Below, piece by piece: positions 1-14,640 of a stretch of 64,000 nucleotides of DNA. Source of the stretch: Allantophomopsis cytisporea (lineage: Eukaryota; Ascomycota; Leotiomycetes; Phacidiales; Phacidiaceae); the NCBI GenBank assembly GCA_024752435.1, contig CP103032.1, positions 930,001 to 994,000 on the forward strand. Direction: 5' to 3'. Each line of letters starts with the position of its first letter. The stretch's first letter is position 1. The notes below the pieces were generated by a model. That model was not told where the DNA came from, did not search any database, and was given only the letters and a program-made list of their open reading frames with translations. A program made the translations under genes and the position numbers.

Positions 1-175
1 TGCCTGTAAGGAAGGTAATTACCCCGTGGAGTGTGTCCCGACAACCAAGTATATCGGTCTCGTGGTGATGGTGGTGATCGGTAGTCAATAGTGTCTCTGT
101 CTACAAATGTCGATGAACTGTGTCTAAACGTGCATATTGACAAAGAATGACACTTGCATAAACACTATAGAATAG

Positions 176-206
<31 letters not shown>

Positions 207-1903
207 TCTTACAATTAAATGTTTCATGCTAGTAATATACATACAATGACTGCGTCTGTGGAAATGTTTAAGCGCATCTTGAGCATTCAGCATCCCGCAT
301 CACACTGTCATGGTGTAGAGTGCTGGTGGGGACTCGTCACTCCATTTTCCATGGATCCAGCTTCGCGTGAAACAGACACCACATTCCCCCGACTCAGAAG
401 CAGCCTTGAGTGAACTAAAATCCTCAAACTCAAAGCAAAGACTCCAGACCCACAGACAGTCATGACTGTGTATGGACAGCGAAGGAGCACCCTATATGCT
501 GCCAAGCATCATCCTCATCACCTCATCTCACAAATACGGAAGATGGAGACATGGGGATCTGGAGAGGGTAGAGAGAGTATGGAGTGCATAGGGCATTCAT
601 TGCTCTCCCCTTCCCTCCCTCATATGAGCAGACTGATCGACCAGCAGTTAAGGAGAAAACACTGTTCGGGCTATGAATGCCAAAGACATTATGGAGATTA
701 TGAAATTGCACTACTATCCCCATAATGAAATGTGTAGCCGTAGTGGACTTGTTCATCCTATAGTCTTTGTATCACAATCATTCTACAATAAGCATACGTT
801 GGTATGCCAGCTTTGTACACAATATGGCCAAATACATGGCTGTAGACCTCAACTCAACTCAACTCAGCCTCAATCCTTCTGTCTTTTCTACCTGAAGACA
901 CCAAACAACAGATGGCAGCTGTTGGATAAGGTAGCCAGCCGTTCAATCCTTAAGAGCTTACCCTCTGCAATTAACAATATGTGAGCTCATCCCCGTAGGG
1001 TTCTGATGCTTATAGTGGTCATCGTATGTAGACGTAGCTGCCTTGCCTTATGGTTTATCGGTGTACCGCATAGGTAGGAAAGCACAGTAAGGTACCTAAG
1101 TAAGTAGATAGCCAACTCCACGCCCGAGACAACCACGTGACAAGCAAGATACTGAGCACAAAGCACCATGGACAACGTGGACGTGCCGTGCGTGCCATTG
1201 TTATCTCCTTACTTAACAAGTCTCTCATGCTACGCAGTACACATTTACATAACACTTTAAAGATGTTTCATAGTGAAAAGTCTGAAAATAAACCACGGTC
1301 ATTAGCATAAGCTTTCTCCTTTCTCTTCCTGTCTGTATCCTTTACTTTCTGCCTCTACTGATTATCCGTTAGTATCGTCAGCTGACAGACTATTCTTTCT
1401 CCGTAGCAAATCTTTTCAAACAGTGCCCAGGAAACCCTTCTTAGCGGTGCTGCGTACTTCGAAGCATTCTTGAAGTAATCAATGTCTGTTTCCATGTCAG
1501 GTGTATACATCGCTGCGGCTGGAAAGATTGAGAGATGAAATTTGAATGTCGATGGGGACGATAATGTGATCGTGTACATACAATATTTTTACAAGATTAC
1601 TTGATAGAGAGATGCATTTCTGATCGTGTCACTTATCTTCTCCTCCCTTTACGATGCATGGCATATTCTGTATGCGTTCAAGCTTACAAAGTCGCCAATC
1701 ATCTCATGTACGTTGCACAGGATGCTATTGTGTCCATGTGATCATGCATCTCATTGAGTGCATATATGCAGGCTAGGCAAGGAAATAATCCTCTTAACCC
1801 TCACTGTTTCCCACATGTACTCATGGTAGAATGCATGACGGTAGATATCTGGCATCTTGTAAAGATATGATCAAGCATCATTGAAAAGACATCAACAAAC
1901 AAA
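1..1903. other. Spacer upstream of the permease gene
   Basis: No supported gene. Only short, mutually overlapping reading frames are present, without recognisable domains or paired splice signals. The stretch contains an (AT)n microsatellite at 179-206 and, near its right end, the promoter and leader of the permease that begins at 1904. Confidence 0.6.
179..206. repeat. (AT)14 microsatellite
   Basis: Fourteen uninterrupted AT dinucleotides, read directly from the sequence, in AT-rich spacer DNA. Confidence 0.95.
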
Positions 1904-3679
1904 ATGGACGAGAAAAGTCAAGATTCCCGACAAGATGTGGACACCAGTCCAACTGCCATAGAGATGATGGACGCTGATGCTATTGGTATGGCAAAATGTG
2001 GTAAGAAACAACAACTGAAGGTATGGAGCACAACATCCAAGCTGAAGTCATATATCACGAGCTGAAGAATATCCAGAGAAACTTCGGATTCTGGAGCCTG
2101 ATAGGGTTTTCTTGTGCTATCATGATAACATGGGAAGGACTTCTTAGGCGAGTACTTGCATCCGAGATTGAATCCGAACGGAGATGCTGATGGGTTGTAA
2201 AGTGTCTTTGTCTCCGGACTTACGAATGGGGGCTCTGCAGGGTTGATTTATGGCTATCTCTTCTGCTGGCTGGGCTACTTTGCAGTAGTGGCTTCTATGG
2301 CAGAACTGGTTTCGATGTAAGTACATGACTCGACTCGATAGGTATCAAAGACTCATTTATACAAGGATGCCTACTTCTGCAGGTCAATATCACTGGACAT
2401 TTGTACTTGCCCCAGCATCATGTGCAAAGTTTTTGAGTTATCTTGTAGGTATGTACATGTATGTTCATCGATATCAAAGACCCATTCTAATAGTTCAGGC
2501 TGGTCCCTTCTCCTTTCTTGGATCGCAATTGTAACATCGGCAGCCTATATCGTTGGAACGATGATCCAAGCCCTTGCGATTTTGAACTATCCATCATATA
2601 CCCCACATGCCTGGCATGCCACCCTACTCCTCTATGCGGTGCTGTTCTGTGCCACAATATGGAATACGTTGCTCGCCAAATTTCTGCCCATGCTTGAAAG
2701 GGGAGCTCTACTATTACATCTCCTTGGTTTCCTGGCTATTCTCATCCCCTTGGTGATTCTGGCACCTCACTCCTCTGCTCATGAAGTATTCACGGTCTTC
2801 CAGAATGGTGGCGACTGGCAAACCCAATCTCTATCCTTCTTCGTTGGTATAATTGCAACAGTTTTTGCCTTTCTTGGCGCCGACTCTGGCGTGCATATGA
2901 GTGAAGAGATGGCCAACGCCTCCATACAAGTGCCCAGAACTATGCTGATAAGCATTGCTATCAACGGAGTTCTTGGATTTGTCATGTTGCTCGCTATTCT
3001 TTTTTGTGCTGGCGACATCTCCTCCGCCTTGAGTACACCGACAGGGTATCCTTACATCGAGATCTTCACACAAGCAGTTGGAAATGTCCACGGAGCAACA
3101 GCCATGGCGGCTTTGATCATCTTGATATGTACTATTAGCACAATGACGTGCGTCACTACCACATCCAGAATCATGTGGGCTTTTGCTAGAGACAAGGGAT
3201 TACCTGGCTCTCGCTGGTTGGCGCGTATCGAACCGAAGTCGAAACTCCCACTCTGGTCTATCTTCTTGAGCAATATCATCACCGCTCTTCTTGGCCTTAT
3301 CAATATCTTCTCTACAGCGGCTTTTAATGCCTTTATCTCGCTAGCTGTCTCTGCTTTGCTTATTACATATTTCCTGCCTCTCTCGCTCATTCTCTATAAA
3401 AGATTGTTCTCTCCGCATCCTATTTCTTGGGGACCATTCAAGCTTGGAAATTTTGGAATCTTGTGCAATCTATTTGGACTGATTTGGATTGCTATTGCTA
3501 CATTTTTCAGCTTCTGGCCTACTACGAGAGTAGTTGATGCGAAGGATATGAATTGGAGCAGCTTATTCTTTGGGGCAGTGATGATTTTTAGTTTGGTTTT
3601 CTACTTCGGATATGGGAGAAATGTATACAAAGGACCCATAGTTGAAATAGATGTTCAAAAGGTACTTAGGCCTGAGTAG
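1904..3679 (+). CDS. APC-superfamily permease (GABA/choline/amino-acid type)
   Basis: Predicted plasma-membrane transporter of 521 residues, a normal length for fungal GABA/choline-type permeases. I resolve five exons: 1904-2020, 2077-2147, 2203-2316, 2366-2448 and 2499-3679, with all phases matching. The N-terminal part reads KKQQLKRNFGFWSLIGF and then VSGLTNGGSAGLIYG, the conserved first membrane segments of the family. MPTSAGQYHW is the family signature, present across the exon 3/4 junction. The large last exon carries the remaining hydrophobic segments and a short tail with KGPIVEID. The start is the ATG at 1904, the first in frame before exon 2. Intron 2 (2148-2202) begins with GC instead of GT. 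Substrate cannot be told from sequence: GABA, choline and other amino acids all occur in this group. The gene stands alone, with spacer on both sides. Confidence 0.9.
2148..2202 (+). other. GC-AG intron in the permease gene
   Basis: The reading frame requires a junction AG|GCGAGT at 2147/2148 and AAAG|T at 2202/2203, joining GLL to S-VFVSGLTNGG. The donor is GC followed by a good GAGT consensus, the usual form of the rare GC-AG class. GCTGAT at about 2185 is a plausible branch point. The other three introns of this gene are GT-AG. Confidence 0.8.
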
Positions 3680-6600
3680 GTAGTTCTTTATTATTATGAG
3701 ACTTCAGTGGAGTCACCTCCGACTCGGCTCCTGTTTTTAACATTGGGTAGATTCATATCTTGATGAATATATGATTGGAGAAATTTAAGCTTCATTTCTT
3801 GTCCACAGCAGGCACGATGTTTAGTATTACAGTGACCCGTGGAATCAACAGCCTCCCATTTGATTTTATTGTGCATCTCGTCATCATCACTGCCTCAGCC
3901 TTGCCGCGCAGACAGATTTATTCGTACTCTTGGTGCTATTGGCTGATTGAGACACCTGAGATGATGAGTCCGAATGGGTTTCATGGCATCACGACGATTC
4001 TATTCCCCATCACTAATTGCGTGTCACCCTTGCGAAAACTGAAACTTATTTTCACGATCACCAGCAGAGTTGAGCTGACTGGCCATGTGCTGCTTCTGTT
4101 GACGATATTAGAGGTTCTCAGAGAAATCAACTGCTGTCGAGCATTGAGCGTAGAAAAACGCTCTGATAGTTGTCAAAGAACTAAGTGAATGTCGATTTGA
4201 CTCTTGTCCTGCGATTTGGAAGTTGGAAACGAGAAAGAATGCCATGTACGCAACAGTGACCGAAAGAACAACGTGAAGAACCGGCAGAATCACAAAGAAT
4301 CAGTATTTTGATCAACGATTCTTGCCTGACGAAGGAAGATCTCTAAATAGTAAATGTTGAATTAAGTGATGCATTCAGGCTGCTTCTATGGGCGTGATTG
4401 ATACAACACATGACGGAGCCTTCGCTTTACCTACTAGATTTCTTCCAACTGCGATTTGAAGAATGAGCAGTTTGAGTAGAAGAGACTGGGAATTCACATT
4501 CTGTGTTTGTAGTGTTTAGGGTGGAAACTGGTCTCAACAAGATCTTGAAGATGTCGTGGACAGGAACTCGAAGTGTGCGAGATTCCAAAATAATCATGGA
4601 GACAGGAAGAGAAGAGAAGGTGACCAGCACATAACAATGTATCTTGATTTCACTATGCTTTGAAGGTATATAGATGATTGGTTCTTTAAGGTGTTAGAAC
4701 TACGTGCTACTGATGTCGTGGTTCTGAGGTTTAAAGTAATGGCTTGAATTGGAAATAAGGGTGAAGAATTCGTAACCACCGCCAATCACTTCAGAGTCAA
4801 AGCCGGAGCAACATAGCAATGAGAGATCCTAGTGATGAGGATGTTCGTATGTCTCGGGAGCTTCTTCTATAGGCTTAGGAAGTTGTCAGATATCTTAGCT
4901 GTTGAGATATTGTGAAATTACCCTGCATGACTAGGTTATCGGGCTCATGATTTCCAGTAATGATAGCTCTGATGAAAGCCTGCTACGAGATCTTTACAAA
5001 CCATGGAACAAAATGCATTGACTGATAGTACATAATTGACACGCCGTTTTAAAGCACCACTATTGGTGTCAGCTCTATCAAATGGCATTGTAGAGAGGGA
5101 TCGTATTTTATCTACATACAAAGGACTTGGCCCGATTTAACTATGCATATATTCACAGAAGCACGGCTCTTGCATCAAATAAGTCGTTGAGTACATCTCA
5201 ATTATGTTGGTTAATGAATATATTTCCCCGAATAATGCGAACTTAAATTTTACAAGTATGCGTACATTCATGACGACAACAAACACAGGATCGGGCCACG
5301 CACATGAAAATTGGTTGTGGAAGTAAGTTCCCCTTTAATGTATATATTCAGTCTCTTAGAGAGTCAAGCGGCCTTCTGACATGCTGTAGCATGGAAATAA
5401 GAAGTCGAAGAATATATCGGGCAAGTGAAGTTGAAGGTGATGTAACGCTTCAGATTATTATTCTCAGAGCTATAACTATAGAAGCATCTTACGCAAGCCA
5501 AAGATTCACTGACAAGATAATGCTTCGATCTTACAAGGGCGATGAAAAGCCTTTTGATTACACGCTGCTTCCTTGTACTTGCTGAAAATTAACAACGATT
5601 ATCCTGTTTAGTTTGCAAATCGTGTACTCAAAAGCACCGCTCGTGGAGAAACATGTCTTGTGTGAGACATTCATATATAAGACCCATATGATCCTACATT
5701 AATACTAATCATAAAGCGTCAGAATAAAAATACATCTTGGCAAGAAGTCACTATTAAATCTACCTGGAGACGGGGTTCGTCCTCAACTCCAGTCATTTAT
5801 AGAATCCATTATTCATTCCCTTCATCCTTCGTGCCTTTCTATTCTCATTGTAATAGGAATTCCATGGGTCAAGGCAAAACCATTACTTCCATGGAACTAT
5901 CGGGCTAAAGGAAAAACGCAAAGCCTTAAAGGCGTCAAAGGATGAAGATGATAAAATCCTCAAACCAATAATACCTTGATCTACGTAAAGAAGGCATATA
6001 ATATCTCACCGAACTAGAAGGGAGATCCACAAACAAGCTCAGCTTTAACAGGGAACATGCCCGTTGATAAATCTCTCGAACGAAGCGATGTAATCCTTCG
6101 ATACACCGTGCGGCCTTCTTTTAGATGTTCAGGAACGGCATTGACCCTTTCCTGACGACAAGAGACTCAGACAAGCCGCTCACGCCTCAATTGACCATAG
6201 TCTCGAGGCATTCTCCGATGTCGAACCTTTGAGGCGCTTTTTTTATTGATTTAAAATTTCTAGAACTGTGTTCGAAGGCTAGGATCTCCTCTTTTGTGTG
6301 CCGTGGAATAAATCTCCGCGTTTGGTTTTTGCCGCTCTGAGCCGCTGACAATTTTGTAGACCTCCTCCTTCGGACGGTTACTCCCTCACTGGGGGCGTTT
6401 AAAGAGTATCTTGGGCGGTTTGTGGTGTCAGACTGTGGATCTGTGCAGGTAGATTTTCAGGAAGTCTAATCAGCCCAAAGTGCCAAGTCAAGCGAGAGGA
6501 TGATGTCGAGCATTACATCCATATCGGCTCCTGACTCAGTGCCAAGTTCTCCATTGTCAGTGCGTATCATGGCAGGTTGACATAAAGAGGCATCACACAG

Positions 6601-9600
6601 TGCGCCTTGCGTAAGGTAGGATGTGAACTCCGTAATTCGCTTTTCAAGCTCTAGGCTGTTGGTTGCCTTTTCTTGATTGTATCAAGTAATTTTCTCTTAG
6701 TGGCCATGACCACTATTACGCCATGGCACTGGGACTGGCTTCTAACGCTAATCAGTAACATATGTACCTATCCATATAGAATACACCCGACATACAAACT
6801 TGCAATGTCACGTCTCCCTTACATTGTTCCTTATTCGACTCTTTGTTCATCGACGTCTCATGTTACGATTTCCGAGACAAAGAGGAATACTCCCAGGAAG
6901 TTTACAATATGGTCTTCTGATTGTGGATGATATGGCATGATTGCCACGACCAGTAATCTCTGTGCAAACTGTCAGTGCATCTATCCATGGTCTTGGAGCA
7001 TTCCAGCACCGAGGCGAGGGGTTCGGGGAGATCGGAACATCGGTTGCATTCGTGTATGCACATGCCTTCTGAACATAGTCACGAGATTGAAACACACAAT
7101 CAACGGTTTCTTTGGCGTCTTTACGCAGGATGGAGCACAATAGTCGTGATCAGGGATTGACAAATTTAGGATCAAAAGGCCACTTGGTTTGGAAGCATTG
7201 AGGTAGGGAACTAAACGAGGAGACAATGAATAATGATGATAAAGAATGAGGAATTTTGACCGAGCGACATGGTCCTTTCACTTCTTGTCGTTTTCCTATC
7301 TCCGTGCGCTGGAAGGAAATAAGGATAGTCAGTCACTTGGAGGACATATCCACAGGGCTTGATAGAGTGGATATGGTTGTGCTCATGCTTCGCACCTTAT
7401 TCATAGACATCCAAAGTTGCAAGGGATCTATCTCGTTTGAATCCCTACAACGCAGAGGTATGTATCTGTAAGTAAGATATTATGCATGCATGCTGCATAC
7501 CTAAAATACAATACTCTCAACGTCGAATTGATTGCGCATTGACGACATATGCCTCGAGTACATATCCAACATGCAGAGAAGCAACAGTGCTTGTTGGGAG
7601 TAACACATAGTATCATCGTCATACAGTACGCGGTATGCTATCGCCTCAATATTTCCTACGCCTCTTACATGTGGAACCAAAGTAAAGCTGTACGAAGTCA
7701 GTAGAAAAAGGCCTTCTTCCAAAAGCAGAATTCTCCAGTTGAAGATTATTTTCCTATCGCGGCGGAATTATCCTAGTTGTTTGATCGCCCAAGTTCATGA
7801 CTTCATGCCTCAAACATTATTTACACATCCGTCACTCGCATTTCGCGATGCATTTGCACAGAGGAGAAGATCAGCATTTACCCGAGAGCAGCTCGTGGTC
7901 TACTAGGATTCGTGCGCCGAGCCCACGTCTCGGTCATGTCGTCCTCACTCACGGCTACCCCAACAAAGCGAAGATCGCCCTTGTCAAACTGCTGTGGGCT
8001 TGGTACATCCAATGGCACTGCAATCCAGCAAAAACAAGTGGCAGATCCTCCATTTGTTCGGTGTCCCCGAAGTCGAGATCTCTTCTCAATAGTATGGAGA
8101 AGCTGCATTTCCATCTTGCTGGAATCTCGATGTGCGTTTTTTGGGGACAGATCTGGATGCATTTCCCTAGGCGCTTGTTTGGGTTCCATAGGGAAAACCA
8201 TCGCCAATATCATGGTGACAGGTGACGCGTCAGGAACAATTGGTAGAGTAATTGTGGAAGGGGTTAGAGGATGGATAGAATAGTGGGATGCAATTGGGAG
8301 CCCTGCATAAGCATGGAGTAGCTATCAGGATATGCAGCGAAGCTGCACATGAATAATGGTTTCATGCGTTAACAACTCCATATCTCATGCTGAGGCGTCG
8401 AATAGTAGCTTGCCTACAGACAAGTAGGAGATCAACTCGGCCAGCCCTAATATGGTCAATGGATTTGAAAAGGACGTTCACCTTCTCCCAAACTACTATG
8501 TATATCCTTCTCTCTTACTCTTCTTCGTGTTCTATTCGCTTGCATCTATTCTGTCCCATGCCGGTATCAAATTCCATACGCACTACAACCCTAACATTTC
8601 TTAAGTATTGTCCGCATGCGCCAAGTTGTGACGAAGCTGGCAAGATATCCGGGAAGGAGGGACGCCATCGAAGAGTCTAAAATAATGCTGCACGGCGCTT
8701 CTTCTCCATGGCCCCCACCACCTCCTCACGCTTCTCTCGACCATGGTACAGGACCAAAGATCGCATGACATTCTATATCTCTTGGAAGTGGAAGTAGGCA
8801 AAATGCGGACGGGATTTCACCTAAAATTGCTGGAATATTCGCCATGAGCGGTCGCTTTTGGCGTTGCGGCACCGAAGAGATGATCCTGACTATGAGGCTG
8901 GCTCAAGGCTTGTTCCAGGTTGCGGAGAATATTTCGATATGGGAATGCACCCATATTGATTGGAAGTCATGACGATGTCCGAGCTCATCTATTCGATCTC
9001 TCCTCTCACGACGTTAGGTGCACGTGTCTGTTCACGAATGCATGTACGATGCAGGTCAGACGGTGAGACAAGTGTTTACTGGGAGTGAGATATGCGCGTC
9101 CAGCGCATACGCCCACCAGTATCCTCTTGTGATATGTTGCTCAAGGACGTGCAGAAATTTGTATCATATCTAAAGCTCAAGAACTGTTCGCCAAGTATCA
9201 GTAAGCAACGCTGAAGACCATAGGAACGCCCTTGATCTTAATATGCAACTTAAGCCTTTTGGCGGAGGTAGGGATCAGAGTTACAAGCAGGCCAGCTTCC
9301 TCGACATGGTCCAACACCCTTTTATCAAAAGCAGAATGATTGAAGTAGGGTTAGGATCCAGGATAACGTTTGTTGATGTGAATCTCAGATAGCGAGCTTT
9401 CAAATACGTACTTGTTCATACGTATATTGCGAGGTGATACAGTAAGATTAGTGATAGTGATAGTGGACGCTTATCAAATTCCCTTGGTGAAAGTCGGCCG
9501 ACTACGTGCATGCTGACAAGTCCAATCATAACGCTGACTTTGGCGAATGCGGGGACCTCTGACCTCTAAAGAGATTAACACATATTCTTGAATATGGCAC

Positions 9601-12600
9601 AACTTGGCCTTGCGCAAGAGCTGTCAGCTGTATGAGTATTATAGTTGAGAAGTAAGCGTCCAGTTTATCGTACGCAAGATACAAGGATAGACGCCGGTCA
9701 AACTAGAGTAAGGGGGACTCGATGATTGAGGGGCAAAGGCGAGCATGACTTAGTTCTCTGGACGGAAGCGCATCCGAAAATCTTCCATTGTCGTCCGCTG
9801 TTCTTCTGGCGCGTATTAGCATTTGACAGTCTGCTGAGAAAGGGATCTAGGATAAGCTACTCGAAGGTTAAAGGGTTCGCTCGAATAAATCGAGGGTTAC
9901 TTAAAAAAAAAACAAAAAACGACCATAACATGATGGGTCTTCGTGAAATACTACGGTAATCTGTGGAGGTTGTGAGAAAGGATGAGCATTGGCGGGTATG
10001 GTATCTTCTGATGAAGACGATACTATACCTGACACCGTCTCTGATTCGACAAAGAGACGCAGGATGAGGATATTCATATCTATCCATAATGTAGTAAGGA
10101 GGGCCAACAGCCATGTGTCCATCTTTGAAGGTCGAAGGAATATATGCACTGATGGCGCCAGAAGTAGAGTGCCTTGTGCATGAGTTAGTGTGTATATCTC
10201 TGTTGTGCGGCAATCTGAGCAAATGGCGAGCAGCCCCACGATTCGCTCGCGATTTGCGTTTGATTGAAGTAGGGACTATATGCATGTATGTAAGTGTATA
10301 TGTATGTATGTATGTATGGATATATACGTAGTACTGCGTATGTGTAAACACCTTATTAATATGGGCAGAGAGATCGATCGGCCTGTTGCAAGGGCGATGT
10401 CTGAGAGGCCATGAGAGTTTTGAGCTCTTACGGAGCAAAACTGTGGAACTCATGCAATGCAGCTGCAACGGTATATAGTAAGGTGCGATGATAAAGTACT
10501 TTGTAGAAAATAGTCTCCGTTGCTCCAACGTTGGATGAAGCCTCTTATGACAGTTTACCATATCTCTGCATTGTTGTATATGTATGTATGTATGCATGAA
10601 ATATATAGTTAGATATGATGAGTGCAGATATTACATACATACCTGAATAAGTACGAATATGCAATCTTCGCTGGACTTGTCAAATGCATTCATTATCGAA
10701 AACCTCAATGACACAAAGTATGGATAGCACATACTTTTCACACATCATGACCTGCCATCAAATATATGAACATCTGAAGTGCTCATCATAGTTCGTGCTA
10801 TGATTCAATGCACAGATCAAAAAGAAGACAACAAGTGTATTAGGTTTAGATGCTCCTCCCTCCCCCCTAGATTTACATCAGGGCACTGGCCATGAGTATC
10901 GCGGGTCGTTTATTTGCTGTTACGTGCGCTAATCGTACCTTATTGAAAGGCTGGGACCGATGATGGATGGAATGCCGCCCAGGCCACACACTTTTTCTTC
11001 TGATCCGGGGTCTTGTGCCAAGCATTGATGGGTGCACAAGGATTGGACAAAAGGGATCGCTGTCACAGGTCCAGCCACAAAACCGATCATCGTTGGAAAG
11101 ATACGTGTGTACCCGTACACTCCCAAATACACGGAAGATCGATCTCCTTTTTCCATAGATCATCCAAAGGTAGTCGTGCATCATGAGGAACTGGGGGAAC
11201 GTGGAGGAAGGCTTGTTCCCGAGGAAGGGACGAAAGAAATAGTCGGGGAGAGGCAAAGACTGGCATTGTGTCGAGATCTACTGTAACGAGAGAATGAATA
11301 CCTGAGTATTGAGTCCGAAAACTGCATGTATGCTTATCTCGATACTGTGAACATGCAAGTCGCAGCATGGTCGACATGGTTGTGAACATGGAACATTATT
11401 ATTCCTACGTATGAATAGTAATAAAACAAGCATGTTATTCATGCGTTCTGTCTGGCACCTAGCAATGTTATAGAATACGTAGATATGGTGGTAAGTTCTA
11501 AGATACTTACCGTGCTGTCTCCACTTCTCAACTTCTCAAGCTTTTCAAATAGTGAAAAGCTAATACTCCGATATCCATGCTCTTAGAGGGAGCCATGAAG
11601 AATTTCTGAGAGAATATTCTGGCCGTGGCCATTATACATAGGGATATCCTATACTGTGACACTCGTGACACTCTCTGCTGAATTCTTTCTTCTTCACCTA
11701 TCCTTCGTGGCTATTCAAGTCGAATCTCCACCTCGCATGGCTACCCTCCCCTACCCTACAACGCCTCGTTCTCCTGGCTCACCTGAGCTGTATCCGATGA
11801 GCCAAGGTGGCGAAGGATAAGTAGATAGCCGGAGAGCAAATCGGCCGCTGTCACTTCTCGGGGGATGACCATGTGCGCGTCGCATAGCTCCATAAGCCAT
11901 GAGGCTATCCATTTCCGCTGCTGGAGCCATACAATCATGAAAGTCAGTGGCGCTCGATAGTATACGCCGGATCACCACTAACCGTGACTTGCTTCCTTTC
12001 TACCCAAACCCTGTACGCGAGGTCTTTGATTGGATGCCTGGCTAAGTCTGGCGATGGACTTTGACTGTCACTCGTCTGTGCTCGCTCGTCGCCAGCATCA
12101 AACAAGTCGCAATAAGTCGCGATTCTACGTCTTTTTTAGCAGTCATTGCCTGTGTCTGACAGCTGAACGGCGATGCCCCGGTATTGGCCCGATCATTCTT
12201 TGGATATCTGGAGAGCGATGGTTGTGCTTGGGCGGACGCCATTCGCATAGTCAACGTAAGAGTTCCAACAACAGGTTTTGCGGTCTTTCCGCACTCTGCC
12301 ATTATCTAATCGGAGAAAATGCGAAGGCTGTTCCTGCAAGAATTCGAGGCTTTGGGGGCCGGTCGCTTTCAGAACATCATCACATCATCACATCGATCAG
12401 ATAGTGCTCTGTTTGAAGTGTGAATACGGAGTACTAACAACGCAACTCATATTCATAGTATCTACGCATGTATGTGAGTAAGTACGCTGTACTCCCGTAC
12501 TAGAATATGTAAATGATCACCAAACGTCGCGACAATAGCCAAAAGCACCCACCATACCTCAACAAGGATTGAGGATGATCGGAAAAACGCCCCCAGCAGG

Positions 12601-12803
12601 CCTAATACAGACAGACACGCAGGAAGCCAGACTTTTTCAAAGTATGACAAAATGCATTCTCCACGCTTCATGCAGGGGAATTTTTCCTGTAAGTACCGTT
12701 GTAAGCTTAGGCCTTCAATTCCACAAAAGCTCCACGAATTCACATCCTATCTCCTCTACCAACAGGACAGGCGAATCCTGATTTTCCCTCTGCTTGGAGG
12801 GGA

Positions 12804-12835
12804 GATTCCTCGATTCCTCGATTCCTCGATTCCTC
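12804..12835. repeat. Tandem array of the 8-mer gattcctc, four copies
   Basis: Four perfect copies of an 8-base unit followed by a partial copy (gatt). Read directly. Confidence 0.9.
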
Positions 12836-13180
12836 GATTGGCTGATTCACATAATCCTATCTCATCTATCTGACTGGAGCGTAGGACTACCAGCACTAAG
12901 AGAACAAATTCTACTACTGAGAGGTTCCCCATATCCCGCACTAAGCTTGAAAGTGTCCAGCTTGAGTTTTGGCTTCGAAACAGTGTTGCCAATTGCAATG
13001 TGCAGGAGGCTCTCAGGACGCCCATCTGCTGTGGGACTGCCTCAACATGTTGAAAGTGTGGCAGGGGGCACTGCTTCAGCCATTCAGAGCTATAGTGAAC
13101 CATAATAGTCACTAATGTTTGTAGCGTTACACACCTTGGTTGTGGCCAAGGACAAGAGGTTGGTTACGCAGCTTCGACCG

Positions 13181-13221
13181 GTCTATGAGTGGTCTATGAG
13201 TGGCCTATGAGTGGCCTATGA
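13181..13221. repeat. Tandem array of an 11-base unit (gtctatgagtg / gcctatgagtg)
   Basis: Two copies of gtctatgagtg followed by gcctatgagtg and a partial gcctatga, an 11-base period with one variable base. Confidence 0.9.
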
Positions 13222-14563
13222 AAGTTGCTACGAAACGAATTGCGAGCTTATTCCGAGCATTGTATTGTAAGTACATACTCCCATGAGCACTCAAACATCT
13301 GAATCCGTTTTTTCTTTCCCTTTTCCTCGACTAAATGCTTGGCGCTCAAGAGCAGATGGCTTTTTCTTTTTTCTCTACCTGCGACTCGGGTTATTAATAG
13401 CATGATCGAGTTGTACTATAGTACCGTTAGAGTGAAGGCAGCGAAATAGACTCATATGACAGACAAAGCAATGAATGGTGATGAGTAAGAGAGGAAAAAA
13501 GGCTAAGTAAGCAAGTGCAGATGTGCTCCGTTGGATGAATACTCGTTAGGGGTATGGTGCAGATAAGTGTAGGGAGTATGTAAGGTAAGATATTCGTATT
13601 CATATTCTACATACGTACAACAATGCTGGGTATCTCGGCTCAATTCAACTCCGTACTGTGGACGCCTTACTCGCGCTGTATTCTTTGGAGACCGTGTGAA
13701 GAGAATTCGGGCTTTGAATTTCCATACTTGGACCGTAAACACTGTAGATATTCAACCAAGTAGAATATACGTACTGCTAAGTAGGTAGTAGTACTTGGTG
13801 AGGTAGTAGGATGTATAGGTTGTTTGTCAGACCGGCGGAGGTATCTAGCTCTGTACTTAGCCAATTACTAGCTGTATCCTGAGTAAGTCCAATACAAAGC
13901 TACCAAAGAGGCCTCTTAACCTTGCGGAGTTGTCGTTAAGGTATGTATCATTGTCACTGGCTAAAACATCAGGCCGAGTAGTGTTAGAATACCGTCGACA
14001 ATGTATCGACTTGGGGTCAAGGAGTTGTGCAGGAGTTGATGCTGGAGAAAGGATGCAGAATCTCTCGGCATCATTATCATCACCAAGCACCATGATTGTT
14101 TGGTTGATATTTCCGATGCTCCAGTATGGGAGTGTTCTAAATAAGACTCTGACTATAGAGCACTCAATCCATGTAGAAGTACGTATGTATGCTGGATTGC
14201 AAAATATGATTGATACCACTGATGTCTCGTCTGCCATAATCCCCCAGTTTGCCACCACCACCATCACCATGGATGGATCCATCATCACCATCACCAACCA
14301 CTCACTACTCTACCAACCCCATAAACCACCTCTCCACTAAGGGGAAACCTAGACATGCCAGGTGCCCAGCTACCATAATTCGACCTTAAGGAACCACTAT
14401 TATTACCACTACTCTGTCAACTACCTTACCTATCTTACTCTACCACTGACCACCGACCATGATTTCACGATTCCATAACCACCATGGCCTCCACCAACAT
14501 CAACCCATCCATCCATCCAATCCACAACCTCCACCTCCATCACATCTACTGGTGCACCACAAT

Positions 14564-14577
14564 CCACCACCACCACC

Positions 14578-14610
<33 letters not shown>

Positions 14611-14640
14611 TTCTTCTTCTTCTTCCTCTTCTTCTTCATC
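14564..14640. repeat. Compound trinucleotide microsatellite (CCA/ATC/TTC)
   Basis: A run of CAC triplets passes into CAT triplets and then TTC/TCC triplets. It makes open frames of poly-His, poly-Pro and poly-Ser on the plus strand and poly-Met/Val on the minus strand, none of which I regard as genes. Confidence 0.9.

Noticed and set aside
7878..8283. Open frames on both strands of about 110-140 codons
   Set aside because: Three overlapping frames of similar length, none with recognisable motifs.
9857..10597. 246-codon open frame on the minus strand
   Set aside because: Composition is driven by TATG-type repeats (strings of Tyr, His, Ile, Thr); no splice signals or domain.
10873..11389. Minus-strand segment with a short hydrophobic stretch resembling a transporter helix
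   Set aside because: Only one possible helix, frames break repeatedly, and the opposite strand is equally open; a transporter relic cannot be shown.
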